A stretch of DNA of 35,183 bases from Betaproteobacteria bacterium (GTDB taxonomy: Bacteria; Pseudomonadota; Gammaproteobacteria; Burkholderiales; Burkholderiaceae_C), in the NCBI GenBank assembly GCA_024641925.1, contig JAHECB010000013.1:1-35183 (forward strand), read 5' to 3'. Under the pieces are notes generated by a model. That model saw only the letters and a program-made list of their open reading frames with translations. It did not search any database and had not been told where the DNA came from. Both the position numbers and the translations under genes were made by a program. Positions 16,089 through 24,782 of this stretch are shown in pieces (position 1 is the stretch's first letter; the number at the start of each line of letters is the position of its first letter).

Positions 16089-17393
16089 TCAGGGCCCCTT
16101 GTAGCCTGCCAGCCTGGGCAGGAACAGCACAAAGTCGGGAAAAAGGGTGATCAGCGCGAGTGCCACCAACATGACACCCAGGAACGGCAGCACTTCGCGG
16201 ACCAGATCCTTCAAGCGCACCCCCGCGATCTTGGTCATCATGAAAAGCAGCAGACCATAGGGTGGCGAGACGAGCCCGATCATGATGTTGACGATGGCCA
16301 CCACGCCGAAGTGGACCGGGTCGATGCCCAGGGCCTGTGCCGTCGGCAGCATCACCGGCAGGATGACCAGGATGATGGTCGACCCTTCAAGAAAACAACC
16401 CAGCACCAGCAGCACGATATTGACCAGAAGCAGGAAACCAAGCGGCGACAGGTCGTAGGCCTTCAGCACCACACTCAGCGACGCGGGGATGTTCTCTGCC
16501 GTGATCACGTAATTGAACACCAGCGCACCGGCAATCAGCATGCCGATGGAGATGCTGATGCGTGCGCTGGACAGCAGCGAGTTGTAGATGTCCTTCCAGC
16601 GGATGGATCTGTAAAGTACCGCCGACACCAGCAACGCATAGGCTGCGGCCACGGCCGCGGCCTCCGTCGGGGTGGTGATCCCGCTGTACAGGCAGCCCAG
16701 CAGGATGACGGGCAGCATCAACGCCGGGATGGCCTCCTTGGTAATCCGGGGCATGTCGCGCAGCGGCACCGGTTCTTCGGTGGCGAAGCCACGGCGCTTG
16801 GCCATGACGTAGATCAGAGTCATCTGTACGGCGCCCAGTAGCAACCCCGGCAGGACCCCGGCCATGAACAAGTAGCCGATCGAGGTGTCGGACACCAGCG
16901 CATACAGCACCATCGGTATCGAAGGCGGCAATATCGGCCCGATGACGGCGGACACGGCGGTCAGCGCGGCGGCAAACTCCTTGGAATACTTTCCGCCGCG
17001 CGTCATCAACTCCTGCATCATCTTGCCAGAGCCGGCGGCGTCGGCCAGAGCAGAACCCGACATGCTCGCGAAGACGATGCTCTGCAGCACGTTGACCTGC
17101 GCCAGTCCACCCGGGAACCTGCCCACGAGTGCATTGCAAAACCGCAACAGGCGGTCCAGGATGCTGCCTGTGCTCATGAAGGTCGCGGCCAGTATGAACA
17201 GCGGTATGGCCAGGAGCAGGTAGCTGCCGTAGGTACCGTTGAGCAACTGTTCGGCCGCGGTGCCCATGTCGGCACCCTTCAGGTACAGGTACAGGATGGA
17301 GCCGCCGATCATGGCGTGGCCGACGGGCACCCCCAGCAGGCTGAGCGCAACGATGGCGACCAGGCCGAGCGAGAAGGGACTGGTGAAGTTCAC
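16089..17393 (-). CDS. dctM: TRAP transporter large permease, DctM family
   Basis: A 434-residue, very hydrophobic protein with about 12 helices and DctM signatures (GVPVGHAMIGGS; AIPLFILAATFMSTG; GPILPPSIPMVLYALVSDTS). It forms the sodium-driven channel of a tripartite ATP-independent periplasmic transporter. The start is GTG at 17393, overlapping the dctQ stop as GTGA, with GGGGAG about 6 nt upstream, so translation is coupled. Substrate class cannot be read from this subunit. Confidence 0.93.
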   Translation of the reverse strand: MNFTSPFSLGLVAIVALSLLGVPVGHAMIGGSILYLYLKGADMGTAAEQLLNGTYGSYLLLAIPLFILAATFMSTGSILDRLLRFCNALVGRFPGGLAQVNVLQSIVFASMSGSALADAAGSGKMMQELMTRGGKYSKEFAAALTAVSAVIGPILPPSIPMVLYALVSDTSIGYLFMAGVLPGLLLGAVQMTLIYVMAKRRGFATEEPVPLRDMPRITKEAIPALMLPVILLGCLYSGITTPTEAAAVAAAYALLVSAVLYRSIRWKDIYNSLLSSARISISIGMLIAGALVFNYVITAENIPASLSVVLKAYDLSPLGFLLLVNIVLLVLGCFLEGSTIILVILPVMLPTAQALGIDPVHFGVVAIVNIMIGLVSPPYGLLLFMMTKIAGVRLKDLVREVLPFLGVMLVALALITLFPDFVLFLPRLAGYKGP

Positions 17394-17914
17394 GAGGTCT
17401 CCCCGGTGCCTGGCGAGTCCGTCGGCGCCGGATCGATGCCGCGCAACAATTGCACGAAGTTCCAGGCGTAGCGCACAATGACGGCTGCGGCAAACAGCAG
17501 GTAGATGGAAAACAACCAGTCAAAACGCACGTTCAGGTAAGAGGTGCGCTCGACCTTCATGAACGATACATAGGCAAAGGTCGCGGGAAAGGAAATCACG
17601 AACAGCACCACGATGCTTGCCGTGCCGATGAGGCCGGCAACAATGCGGCTACGGCGCCCCAGCATGGCTGTCAGCAAATCAAAGCGGATTTCCTCGTCGT
17701 CCCGGAGCACAAACGCGGCGCCCCACAGGACCAGCCACAACCAAGCGACCACCGACAGTTCCGACGTCCAACCCACCGGCAGATTGAACACGTACCGGAA
17801 GACGATCTGGATGATGAACGCTACAAAGATGATCGCGATGAACGCCGCCGCAACGTGTTCGGCGAATCGCCGCATGGACGCGGTCAGCTGGCGCCCACTC
17901 GTCCTGAAAGCCAT
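17390..17914 (-). CDS. dctQ: TRAP transporter small permease, DctQ family
   Basis: A 174-residue protein with four membrane helices; the central VFRYVFNLPVGWTSELSVVA is the family hallmark. The chosen start is the ATG at 17914 (MAFRTSG), with AGGGA about 9 nt upstream. The track start at 17947 is a TTG whose GGAG sequence touches the start codon, so it is unlikely. It lies 71 nt after dctP and overlaps dctM by 4 nt. Confidence 0.9.
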   Translation of the reverse strand: MAFRTSGRQLTASMRRFAEHVAAAFIAIIFVAFIIQIVFRYVFNLPVGWTSELSVVAWLWLVLWGAAFVLRDDEEIRFDLLTAMLGRRSRIVAGLIGTASIVVLFVISFPATFAYVSFMKVERTSYLNVRFDWLFSIYLLFAAAVIVRYAWNFVQLLRGIDPAPTDSPGTGETS

Positions 17915-17985
17915 GGCACCGGTCCCTTTTTCAGGATTTTGAATCAACTCCGCCAGTCACGGTCTGTGGCCAGCGGAGTGCAGGA

Positions 17986-18972
17986 TCATTTCAGTGCGTT
18001 GATCTTGTCCAGCATGCCTGCAGGCCAGCTCTTGGCCTCGTCCGACGCCAGATAGACCTTCTGCGCGTAGTCCCGGAAGGCATCAATGTTGGGCTTGTAG
18101 ACGTCCAGCCCCTGCTTTCTGAAATTGTCGGCCAATTCATTTTCGCGCTTCGTATGTTCCGCGGCACTCCAGGCCAGGGCCGAGTCGGCTGCGGCCTGAA
18201 CCTTGCCTTGCATCGCCGGCGACATCGATTGCCATGTTTTCAGGTTCATGGTCAGCAGGTCGAAGGCCACCAGGTGCGAGGTCAACACGATCTGCGACAT
18301 CACCTCGAAGAACTTCATGTTCTGGACGTTGGGCATCGGATTGTCCTGGCCGTCAATGGCGCCGGTCTGCAGGCCCGTGTACACCTCGGCGTAGGCCATT
18401 GGCGTGGGATTGGCGCCAAGAGAACGCCCGAGCAATTGCCAGGCATCCCCGCCGGGCATCCGCAGCTTGATCCCTGCCATGTCGGCTGGTGTGTTGATCT
18501 TCTTCTTGACCTTCAGGCCAACCTGGCGGGTGCCGAAGAAGGTGGGGCCCAGAATCTTCACCTTCACCTGATCTTCAACCATTTTCTTCATCTGAGCGCC
18601 CAAGTCGCTGGCGAAGAAAGTCTTGAGGTGGTCGGCGTCGCGGAACAGATAGGCCGAGGTCAGGATCGACCAGGCCGGAATCTGCTTGGAGAAATCCTGC
18701 GGGGCGATATTGCCCATATCCAGGTTGTTGCGTTGCAGCGCAACCAGTTCGGTACCCTGCTTGAACAGCGTTGAATTGAGGAAGGGCTCGACCTTGTAGT
18801 CAGGCTCGATCGCCTGGGCGAACATGCGCATCATTTCGGCACGGATGTCCTTGTCCGAAAAGACGGCGGCGAAGCGCAGGGATTTGCTCTGCGCCCAGGC
18901 GGGCAGCGTCGCAGTGGCAGCCAGCGAGGCGCTGGCTAAAAGGGCCGAGCGGCGATTGATGGTGAAAGTCAT
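17986..18972 (-). CDS. dctP: TRAP transporter substrate-binding protein, DctP family
   Basis: A 328-residue periplasmic binding protein. The start is ATG 18972 (MTFTINRRSALLASASLAA), with AGGAGA 8 nt upstream; a Tat-like NRRSALL signal with AWA-Q cleavage follows. Family motifs include FGTRQVGLKVKKKI, the conserved PxA-Y region (GANPTPMAYAEVYTGLQTG) and AIDGQDNP. The conserved Arg in GIKLRMPG normally binds a carboxylate, so an organic acid ligand is expected. The gene is separated from the ThDP enzyme by 249 nt, which carry no recognisable gene and may hold a second promoter. Confidence 0.92.
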   Translation of the reverse strand: MTFTINRRSALLASASLAATATLPAWAQSKSLRFAAVFSDKDIRAEMMRMFAQAIEPDYKVEPFLNSTLFKQGTELVALQRNNLDMGNIAPQDFSKQIPAWSILTSAYLFRDADHLKTFFASDLGAQMKKMVEDQVKVKILGPTFFGTRQVGLKVKKKINTPADMAGIKLRMPGGDAWQLLGRSLGANPTPMAYAEVYTGLQTGAIDGQDNPMPNVQNMKFFEVMSQIVLTSHLVAFDLLTMNLKTWQSMSPAMQGKVQAAADSALAWSAAEHTKRENELADNFRKQGLDVYKPNIDAFRDYAQKVYLASDEAKSWPAGMLDKINALK

Positions 18973-19221
18973 GATTAGGTCTCCTGTGGCAAAGCGGGTG
19001 GTTGGTGAGTCGGTTGCGTCAAGGCCCATCGCCATGGCGGTGGGGTGCAGGCCAGTGGCAATTCTCGACGCATCCCCGTCGGCGCCGAGTACCGGGGAAA
19101 GCCCCCCGAAGCGCGACCTCTTGCGATGCATGACGCCAGGCGAACAGGCGCGGGCTTGCATGGCGGCGGCATGGGGGAAACCTTGGTTGTCGCCAGCAGC
19201 TGCAAGCTACGGCGGGCAGGC

Positions 19222-20982
19222 CTAGTTGACGGCTGCATGGTGTACCCGCCGATCAGGTGAATAGATGTCCATGATGTTCCAGTGCCCCGCTGTGGGCACG
19301 GGCTCGTTCATCATGGCCACGTCGATCACACACGGTCTGCCAGAGGCCACTGCCGCCTCCAGCACCGGCTTGAACTGGGCTGCGGATTCGATGCGAACGC
19401 CATCCAGCCCGTAGGCCCGTGCGATGGCGGCATAGTCGACATGGTAGGGCTCGCCGTCACGCCGGAAGACACAGCCGAAGGCCGTGCCGAAGTGGGCCAT
19501 CTCCAGGCCTGCGATGGTGCCGAAGGCGTTGTTGTTCATGATGATCCAGACCACCGGCACCTGCTGTTCGGCGGCCGTTGCCAACATCGCGGGGTTCTGC
19601 CCGAAGCCGCCGTCGCCGACCAGCGCCACAACGACCCGGTCGGGGCAGGCGATCTTCGCGCCGATAGCCGCGGGCGCTCCGAACCCCATCGTGGCAAAAC
19701 CACCGGGTGTGAGGATGCTGCCCGGTGTGAAGATCGGGAACTGCTGGCCCACACCGTTTTTGTTCCAGCCGACGTCGGTGGTAATGATGGCATCCCGGGG
19801 CAGCACCGCGCGCACCGTGGACAGGATGCGCTCGGGGCGCATCGGATAGGCATCGTTGCCCTGGTGTGGAACCTGTTCGGCCGCAAAATTTGCGCGGTAC
19901 GCCGCAATCTCGCGCTGCAGGGCCTCGCTGGAGCGGCCCTTGGGGAACAGGCGGCGCGCCACGCGGTTCAGCACACTCAGGGCCTGTTTGAGATCGGCAA
20001 CCGCACCGATCGCGACAGGGAAGTTCCGTCCGATTTCGCTGGGGTCGATGTCGATGTGAATCAACTTGGCCGGCGGAAAACTGAAGGTGTACTCCGGTTC
20101 CCATGAACTGCAGTCGGCCTCCGCGAACCGGGTGCCCAGGCCGATCACCCAATCGGCGGTGCGGCACTTTTCATTGATGAAGCGGGTGCCCCAGAAGCCA
20201 GTCATGCCCAGCGTCAGTGGATGGTCGTCTGGCAGCACACCCTTGCCCATCAGGCTGTGGGCCACCGGCAGACCCATGTGGTCCACAAATGCGCGGAACT
20301 CCTCTGCGGCATCGGCCAGGATCACCCCGCCGCCGGCCTGCACCACCGGCGAATGGGCATCGGCCAGTGCACGCACGATGCGTTCGGCGGTCTCGTCGTC
20401 GATCGACGGCGCGCTCAAGGCGCGGGTGTGCCGGCTCAGGCACTCGAACAACTGGGTGTCCACCTGCATCGAGAAGATGTCCATCGGCACCGACACCAGC
20501 ACCGGACCGGGCCGACCCGACGCGGCCAACTGGAAGGCCTTGTCGATGATTTGCGGGAACAGATCGGGCCGCTCGACGCGCCACACGCGCTTGACGAAGG
20601 GGCGGTAGATCTCGGACTGCGCGGCGTCCGCATGAAGGTTCACTTCCTGATGCGGATGCTTGCCGTAGTAGTGACTGGGCACGTCGCCCGCAATCACCAC
20701 CATCGGGATCGAATCCAGCGCCGCATTGGCCACGCCCGTGGCCGCGTTGGTCAATCCCGGGCCCAGGTGCGACAGCACCACGGCGGTCGTCTTCCTGGCG
20801 CGGGCGTAGCCGTCGGCGATGTGCGCCGCCACCTGTTCGTGGCGTGTGCTGATGAACTTGATCTTGCTGTTGGACAGCGCCGACAGCACGGCGATGTTGG
20901 TGTGCCCGCACAGCCCGAAGATGTGCTCAACACCCCGCTCTTCCAGGTAGGTGACCAGTTGCTCTGAAATCAGCTTCTTCAT
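19222..20982 (-). CDS. Thiamine-diphosphate-dependent enzyme (acetolactate synthase/2-oxo acid decarboxylase-like)
   Basis: The gene begins at ATG 20982 (MKKLISEQLVTYLEERGVEH), giving 586 residues; the 768-residue ORF of the track is an extension into the upstream gene. The three-domain ThDP fold is complete: catalytic Glu in STRHEQVAAHIADGYAR (Glu49), a central Rossmann-like domain, and the ThDP/Mg motif GDGGFGQNPAM through IMNNNAFG. It is not close to sulfoacetaldehyde acetyltransferase or oxalyl-CoA decarboxylase by eye; the nearest look is IlvB-like proteins of unknown substrate. The start overlaps the lyase stop as ATGA, so the two are translationally coupled. Within the operon it would decarboxylate or carboligate a 2-oxo acid released by the lyase. 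The specific reaction is inferred. Confidence 0.88.
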   Translation of the reverse strand: MKKLISEQLVTYLEERGVEHIFGLCGHTNIAVLSALSNSKIKFISTRHEQVAAHIADGYARARKTTAVVLSHLGPGLTNAATGVANAALDSIPMVVIAGDVPSHYYGKHPHQEVNLHADAAQSEIYRPFVKRVWRVERPDLFPQIIDKAFQLAASGRPGPVLVSVPMDIFSMQVDTQLFECLSRHTRALSAPSIDDETAERIVRALADAHSPVVQAGGGVILADAAEEFRAFVDHMGLPVAHSLMGKGVLPDDHPLTLGMTGFWGTRFINEKCRTADWVIGLGTRFAEADCSSWEPEYTFSFPPAKLIHIDIDPSEIGRNFPVAIGAVADLKQALSVLNRVARRLFPKGRSSEALQREIAAYRANFAAEQVPHQGNDAYPMRPERILSTVRAVLPRDAIITTDVGWNKNGVGQQFPIFTPGSILTPGGFATMGFGAPAAIGAKIACPDRVVVALVGDGGFGQNPAMLATAAEQQVPVVWIIMNNNAFGTIAGLEMAHFGTAFGCVFRRDGEPYHVDYAAIARAYGLDGVRIESAAQFKPVLEAAVASGRPCVIDVAMMNEPVPTAGHWNIMDIYSPDRRVHHAAVN

Positions 20983-21878
20983 GTCTCGCTCCGTGAATGC
21001 GTCTGCCCGGTCGCACCGTCGGCCGTTGGGGCTGCGGTGTCCGTGCTGACATCGAATGGGCGCCGTGCGGGCCCCGTGTAGCGGTAGCCGAAGCTGGGTG
21101 GCATCGGCCCCTTGATGCGGCCACCCTGCTCGATCTGTTCCCAGGCGTGTGCCAGGATGCCCACCGAACGCGACAGGATGAACAGGCCGCGCCCGAGTTG
21201 CGGGTCGAACCCGAGTTCGCAATAGATCATCGCGGTGGCGCCGTCGATGTTCATCGGGATCGGCACCCCTTTGCGCTTGCTGATCACCTGCTCGATCAAC
21301 GAGCTGACGGTGGCGTAACGCCCGCCAACATAGCCCGCTTGCCGGGCCTCGTTGACCAGCGCCGGCAGCCGCACCGCGCGGGGGTCGACGTCGTGCCACC
21401 GGTGGCCGAAGCCCGGGACGATCTTGCCCTGCTTGGCCGCAAACGCGTCCAGCGCCTGCTCGACATGGTCCCGCGTGACCGCGTTGTCCCCGCACTGCTG
21501 CACGATGCCGTACATCAGACTCATGCACTGCTGACCCGCGCCGCCGTGGATGCCATCCAGCGCGTTGATGGCCGAGGCCATCGCACCATTGACCGGCAGG
21601 CCGCAGGTGGTGGCCATGCGGGCAATCGCGATGGACGGCGCATGCGGCCCATGGTCGACCGCGGCAACCATGGCCGCCTCCATGAGCCGCACCTGGGCGT
21701 CCTGTGGCAGTTCGCCACGCAGCATCAGCCAGACCATCTGCGGATAACTCAGGCGCCCAATCAGGTCCTGGATCGGATAACCGCGGATATTGATTTTCCC
21801 GGGCTCAATGTCGACGATGGCCGTCGACCACCAGCGGCGTGCCTCGTCGGCCATGCGGCCCACATCGGTCGTGGTCAT
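20979..21878 (-). CDS. Citryl-CoA lyase-like / short citrate synthase-fold protein
   Basis: A 299-residue protein starting at ATG 21878 (MTTTDVGRMADEARRWW); the longer ORF start at 22166 is inside the previous gene. It has the reduced citrate synthase fold used by citryl-CoA lyases: GYPIQDLIGRLSYPQMVWLML, DHGPHAPSIAIARMA, GIHGGAGQQCM and GFGHRWHDVDPR with the active-site histidines. Such enzymes cleave citryl-CoA to acetyl-CoA and oxaloacetate, and related ones may act on similar 3-hydroxyacyl-CoA acids. It overlaps both neighbours by 4 nt (ATGA), between a CoA-transferase that could supply its thioester and a ThDP enzyme that could use its 2-oxo acid product. Exact substrate unknown. Confidence 0.85.
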   Translation of the reverse strand: MTTTDVGRMADEARRWWSTAIVDIEPGKINIRGYPIQDLIGRLSYPQMVWLMLRGELPQDAQVRLMEAAMVAAVDHGPHAPSIAIARMATTCGLPVNGAMASAINALDGIHGGAGQQCMSLMYGIVQQCGDNAVTRDHVEQALDAFAAKQGKIVPGFGHRWHDVDPRAVRLPALVNEARQAGYVGGRYATVSSLIEQVISKRKGVPIPMNIDGATAMIYCELGFDPQLGRGLFILSRSVGILAHAWEQIEQGGRIKGPMPPSFGYRYTGPARRPFDVSTDTAAPTADGATGQTHSRSET

Positions 21879-23077
21879 ACGGCACCTGCCTTGCGGAGTT
21901 CCTCGATCTCGCCGGCCGTGTAACCCAACTCGGCGAGGATGGCCTGTGTGTGCTGACCCAGGCGCGGCGGCGGCATGGCCGCGACGGGATCGCCGCCGCT
22001 GAGCTTGAAGCCAGCGCGTGCCACCGTCACGTCGCGCCCGACACCGGGTGCGTCGGCGAAGGTCTGCAACAGGCCCCGTGCAGCGATCTGGGGCGAGGCG
22101 AGTGCATCGGGCACGCTGGCCACCCGCCCGGCCGGTACGTCGATGGCGCTGAGCAACTGCTCCCACTCGATGGCGGGCCGTGCTGCGAGCGCGGCTTCGA
22201 TTTCTGCCGTCAGGGCTGCGCGATTTTTCTTACGGCCCTCGCGTTCAGCGAATCGGGGGTCGGAGATCAAGGCTTCGCGTCCGATCACCCCTGCGAGCGC
22301 CTCGAACTGCTCCTGCTTGTTGGCTGCGATGTTGATCAGGCCCTCGCCGGTCCGGAAGGTGCCTGACGGGGCCGCGGTGAAGTTGCTGTTGCCGTGCGGC
22401 TCGGGTTCGGTGCCGGCGATCAGGTAATTCGACACAACCCAGCCCATCGTGACCAGCGCCGAGTCGAGCATGGAGACGTCGATGAACCCGCCTTCGCCGG
22501 TGCGCTGGCGCCGCACCAGCGCCGCAGCGATGGCAAATGCCCCGGTGATGCCGCTGATGGTGTCGGCCACCGGGTACCCGGCGCGCAGCGGCGCACTCGT
22601 GGCGTCACCGGTGATGCTCATCATGCCGGACAAGCCCTGGATGATCTGGTCGTAGGCCGGCGCGGCGCTAAGCGGCCCCTGCTGCCCAAAACCGCTGATG
22701 GCGCAATAGACCAGCGACGGGTTGATGGCCCGCAGATCCTCGTGCGACAGCGAAAGGCGCGCCATCACACCGGGCCGGAAGTTCTCGATCAGCACGTCGG
22801 CGCGCGCCACCAGCCGCCGCAGCACCTCCTTGCCCTGCACTGTTTTCAGGTCGACCGTGACCGACCGCTTGCCGCCGTTCTGCGCCAGGAACGAGGCTCC
22901 CATGAGGCTGGCATTCAGGCCCGCGTCATTGCCAAGCTGGCGCGCCAGATCGCCACTTCGAGGCGTTTCGACCTTGATGACCTCGGCCCCCAGCAGCGCC
23001 AGCTGGTAAGCACACAGCGGCCCGGCCAGCACATTCGTCAGGTCCAGCACTCGGATGCCGTCCAGCGCTTTGCTCAT
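21875..23077 (-). CDS. CaiB/BaiF-family (class III) CoA-transferase
   Basis: A 400-residue enzyme from ATG 23077 (MSKALDGIRVLDLTNVLAGP). Class III transferases move CoA between carboxylic acids through an aspartyl-CoA intermediate. The nucleophile is probably Asp143 in APAYDQIIQGLSGMM; LIENFRPGVM and the GGFIDVSMLD stretch are also typical. Its stop overlaps the lyase start (ATGA), and it follows the aldehyde dehydrogenase by 39 nt. In this setting it would activate the imported acid using succinyl- or acetyl-CoA. Confidence 0.9.
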   Translation of the reverse strand: MSKALDGIRVLDLTNVLAGPLCAYQLALLGAEVIKVETPRSGDLARQLGNDAGLNASLMGASFLAQNGGKRSVTVDLKTVQGKEVLRRLVARADVLIENFRPGVMARLSLSHEDLRAINPSLVYCAISGFGQQGPLSAAPAYDQIIQGLSGMMSITGDATSAPLRAGYPVADTISGITGAFAIAAALVRRQRTGEGGFIDVSMLDSALVTMGWVVSNYLIAGTEPEPHGNSNFTAAPSGTFRTGEGLINIAANKQEQFEALAGVIGREALISDPRFAEREGRKKNRAALTAEIEAALAARPAIEWEQLLSAIDVPAGRVASVPDALASPQIAARGLLQTFADAPGVGRDVTVARAGFKLSGGDPVAAMPPPRLGQHTQAILAELGYTAGEIEELRKAGAV

Positions 23078-23116
23078 CGCAGGTTCACCAGGGCAGGGCA
23101 CATCATCACGTCGCGC

Positions 23117-24604
23117 TCAACGGCGGATGAAGGGGTTGGGCACGTCCAGATCGGAGGACACCCACACGCACTTGGTGTTCAGGTATTCCTTGATCGTTTC
23201 GCTGCCCGATTCGCGGCCGATGCCGGAGGCCTTGTAGCCGCCGAAGGGCGAGGTGAAACTAGTAGCGCGGTAGTTGTTGACCCAGACCGTGCCCGCCTGC
23301 AGTCGCTCCGTCATCATCATCGCGCGCCGCAGATCGCGGGTCCACACGGCGGCAGCCAGTCCGAACTCGATGTCGTTGGCGATGCGGATGGCGTCTTCCT
23401 CGTCGTCGAAGCGGATCACCGACAGCACCGGCCCGAACACCTCTTCCTGCGCGATGCGCATGTCGTTGCGCACGTCCACGAAGATGGTCGGTTCGACAAA
23501 CTGGCCGGCACCCAGGTCGGGCCGCGACCGCCCGCCAAACACGCAGCGTGCACCGTCCGATTTGGCCAGTTCGATGTACGACATAATCTTGTCGAACTGG
23601 GGCCGCGTCGAGATCGGGCCGATCTGGGTGTCTGGCAGGGCCGGGTCGCCGAGCTTGGCCGAGGCGATGAAGTCGACCAGCATGCCGACAAAACGATCGT
23701 GGATCGACGACTGCAGCAGCAGTCGCGAACCCGCCTGGCAACTCTGCCCCGAAGCGGCAAAGATGCCCGACACCGTGCCCTTGACGGCCTGTTCGAGGTC
23801 TGCATCCTCGAAGACCACGTTCGGCGACTTGCCACCGAGCTCCAGCGTGACGGTCTTCAGGCCCCTGGCGGCCAGTTCGTAGATGCGACGGCCCGCCACC
23901 GTGCCACCGGTGAAGCCCACGTGGGCCACCGCCGGGTGCGTCACCAGCGCTTCGCCGACCTCCGGGCCCAGGCCGGTGACAACGTTGACCACGCCGGCGG
24001 GGATGCCGGCCTGCTCCATCAGCCGTGCAAATTCGATCATCGAGGCCGAGGTGAATTCGGACGGCTTGACCACCGCCGTGCACCCGGCAGCCAGCGCCGG
24101 CGCCAGTTTCCAGCTGGTCAAGGTCAGCGGCGAATTCCAGGGCGTGATGATCGCAATGACACCTTTGGGCTCGTAGCGGGTGTACGCAAAGACGCCAGGC
24201 TTGTCGGTGGGCAGCACCGAACTTTCGATCTTGTCGGCCAAGCCGGCGTAATAGCGGAAGTAGTCGCCCATGTAACGCACCTGCGCGCGCACCTCGGTGC
24301 CCAGCTTGCCGTTGTCGCGCTGCTCGATCTCGGCCAAGTGGTCGACATGGGCGACGATCAGGTCGCCTAGACGCCACAGGCGACGACCGCGCTCGGAGGC
24401 GGTCAGCCGCGGCCAGGGGCCGGTGGTGAATGCACGGTGCGCCGACTCGACGGCGCGACGCGCGTCTTCGGCGTCACCGCGTGCGATCGAGGCCCAGACG
24501 CGCCCCGAAAACGGGTCTTCCGTGGGCAGGTAGCGGCCACTGGCCGGCGCGGCATCCGCGCCTTCAATCCAGTGTTCGTACCGCGGTAATGTCTCGCTTC
24601 CCAT
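23117..24604 (-). CDS. NAD(P)-dependent aldehyde dehydrogenase
   Basis: A 495-residue ALDH-superfamily enzyme. Start ATG 24604 is chosen over the adjacent GTG at 24607 because AGAGGGGG is better spaced. Catalytic residues are in place: PWNSP (Asn157), LELGGKSPN (Glu255) and SGQSCQAGSR (Cys289), and the NAD site VGFTGGTVAGRR is typical. The length is standard. It is first in the operon and divergent from the IclR regulator. The likely job is oxidation of an aldehyde produced by the ThDP enzyme; substrate range cannot be read from the sequence. Confidence 0.93.
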   Translation of the reverse strand: MGSETLPRYEHWIEGADAAPASGRYLPTEDPFSGRVWASIARGDAEDARRAVESAHRAFTTGPWPRLTASERGRRLWRLGDLIVAHVDHLAEIEQRDNGKLGTEVRAQVRYMGDYFRYYAGLADKIESSVLPTDKPGVFAYTRYEPKGVIAIITPWNSPLTLTSWKLAPALAAGCTAVVKPSEFTSASMIEFARLMEQAGIPAGVVNVVTGLGPEVGEALVTHPAVAHVGFTGGTVAGRRIYELAARGLKTVTLELGGKSPNVVFEDADLEQAVKGTVSGIFAASGQSCQAGSRLLLQSSIHDRFVGMLVDFIASAKLGDPALPDTQIGPISTRPQFDKIMSYIELAKSDGARCVFGGRSRPDLGAGQFVEPTIFVDVRNDMRIAQEEVFGPVLSVIRFDDEEDAIRIANDIEFGLAAAVWTRDLRRAMMMTERLQAGTVWVNNYRATSFTSPFGGYKASGIGRESGSETIKEYLNTKCVWVSSDLDVPNPFIRR

Positions 24605-24742
24605 CACGCCCCCTCTGGAGAAACACCTTGCAGTTCATTCGTTTCACTGAGCATAACGAGGTTCTAAAAAAAAGTAACCAGGGTTGCCTCTAGGTTGTAT
24701 GCCCTGACAGGCCGCTACGCTGTCGTGGCGCCAACGGTTCGT

Positions 24743-24760
24743 GGCAGTCTGTAAACTGCC
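24743..24760. promoter_or_regulatory. Inverted repeat, candidate IclR-family operator
   Basis: GGCAGT (24743-24748) and ACTGCC (24755-24760) are a perfect 6-6-6 inverted repeat, 22 nt upstream of the regulator ATG in the divergent intergenic region. The arms can be lengthened to GTGGCAGT/ACTGCC.CAC with one extra base. A second, looser pair (GGTT...AACC around an A-run, about 24660-24679) lies nearer the dehydrogenase gene. Binding by the neighbouring IclR protein is inferred from position. Confidence 0.4.
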
Positions 24761-24782
24761 CACTCTGGCTAAGGGAGAAAGC

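Noticed and set aside
19222-20982. ThDP enzyme as sulfoacetaldehyde acetyltransferase or oxalyl-CoA decarboxylase
   Set aside because: The N-terminal and catalytic-Glu regions do not resemble either family, and no taurine or oxalate genes are near.
20983-21528. N-terminal extension of the ThDP enzyme (768-residue ORF)
   Set aside because: Lies inside the lyase gene in another frame; the family start MKKLISEQLV is at 20982.
22394-24370. 658-residue + strand ORF opposite the CoA-transferase and aldehyde dehydrogenase
   Set aside because: His/Arg/Gln-rich with no domain; it is the antisense frame of two well-recognised genes.
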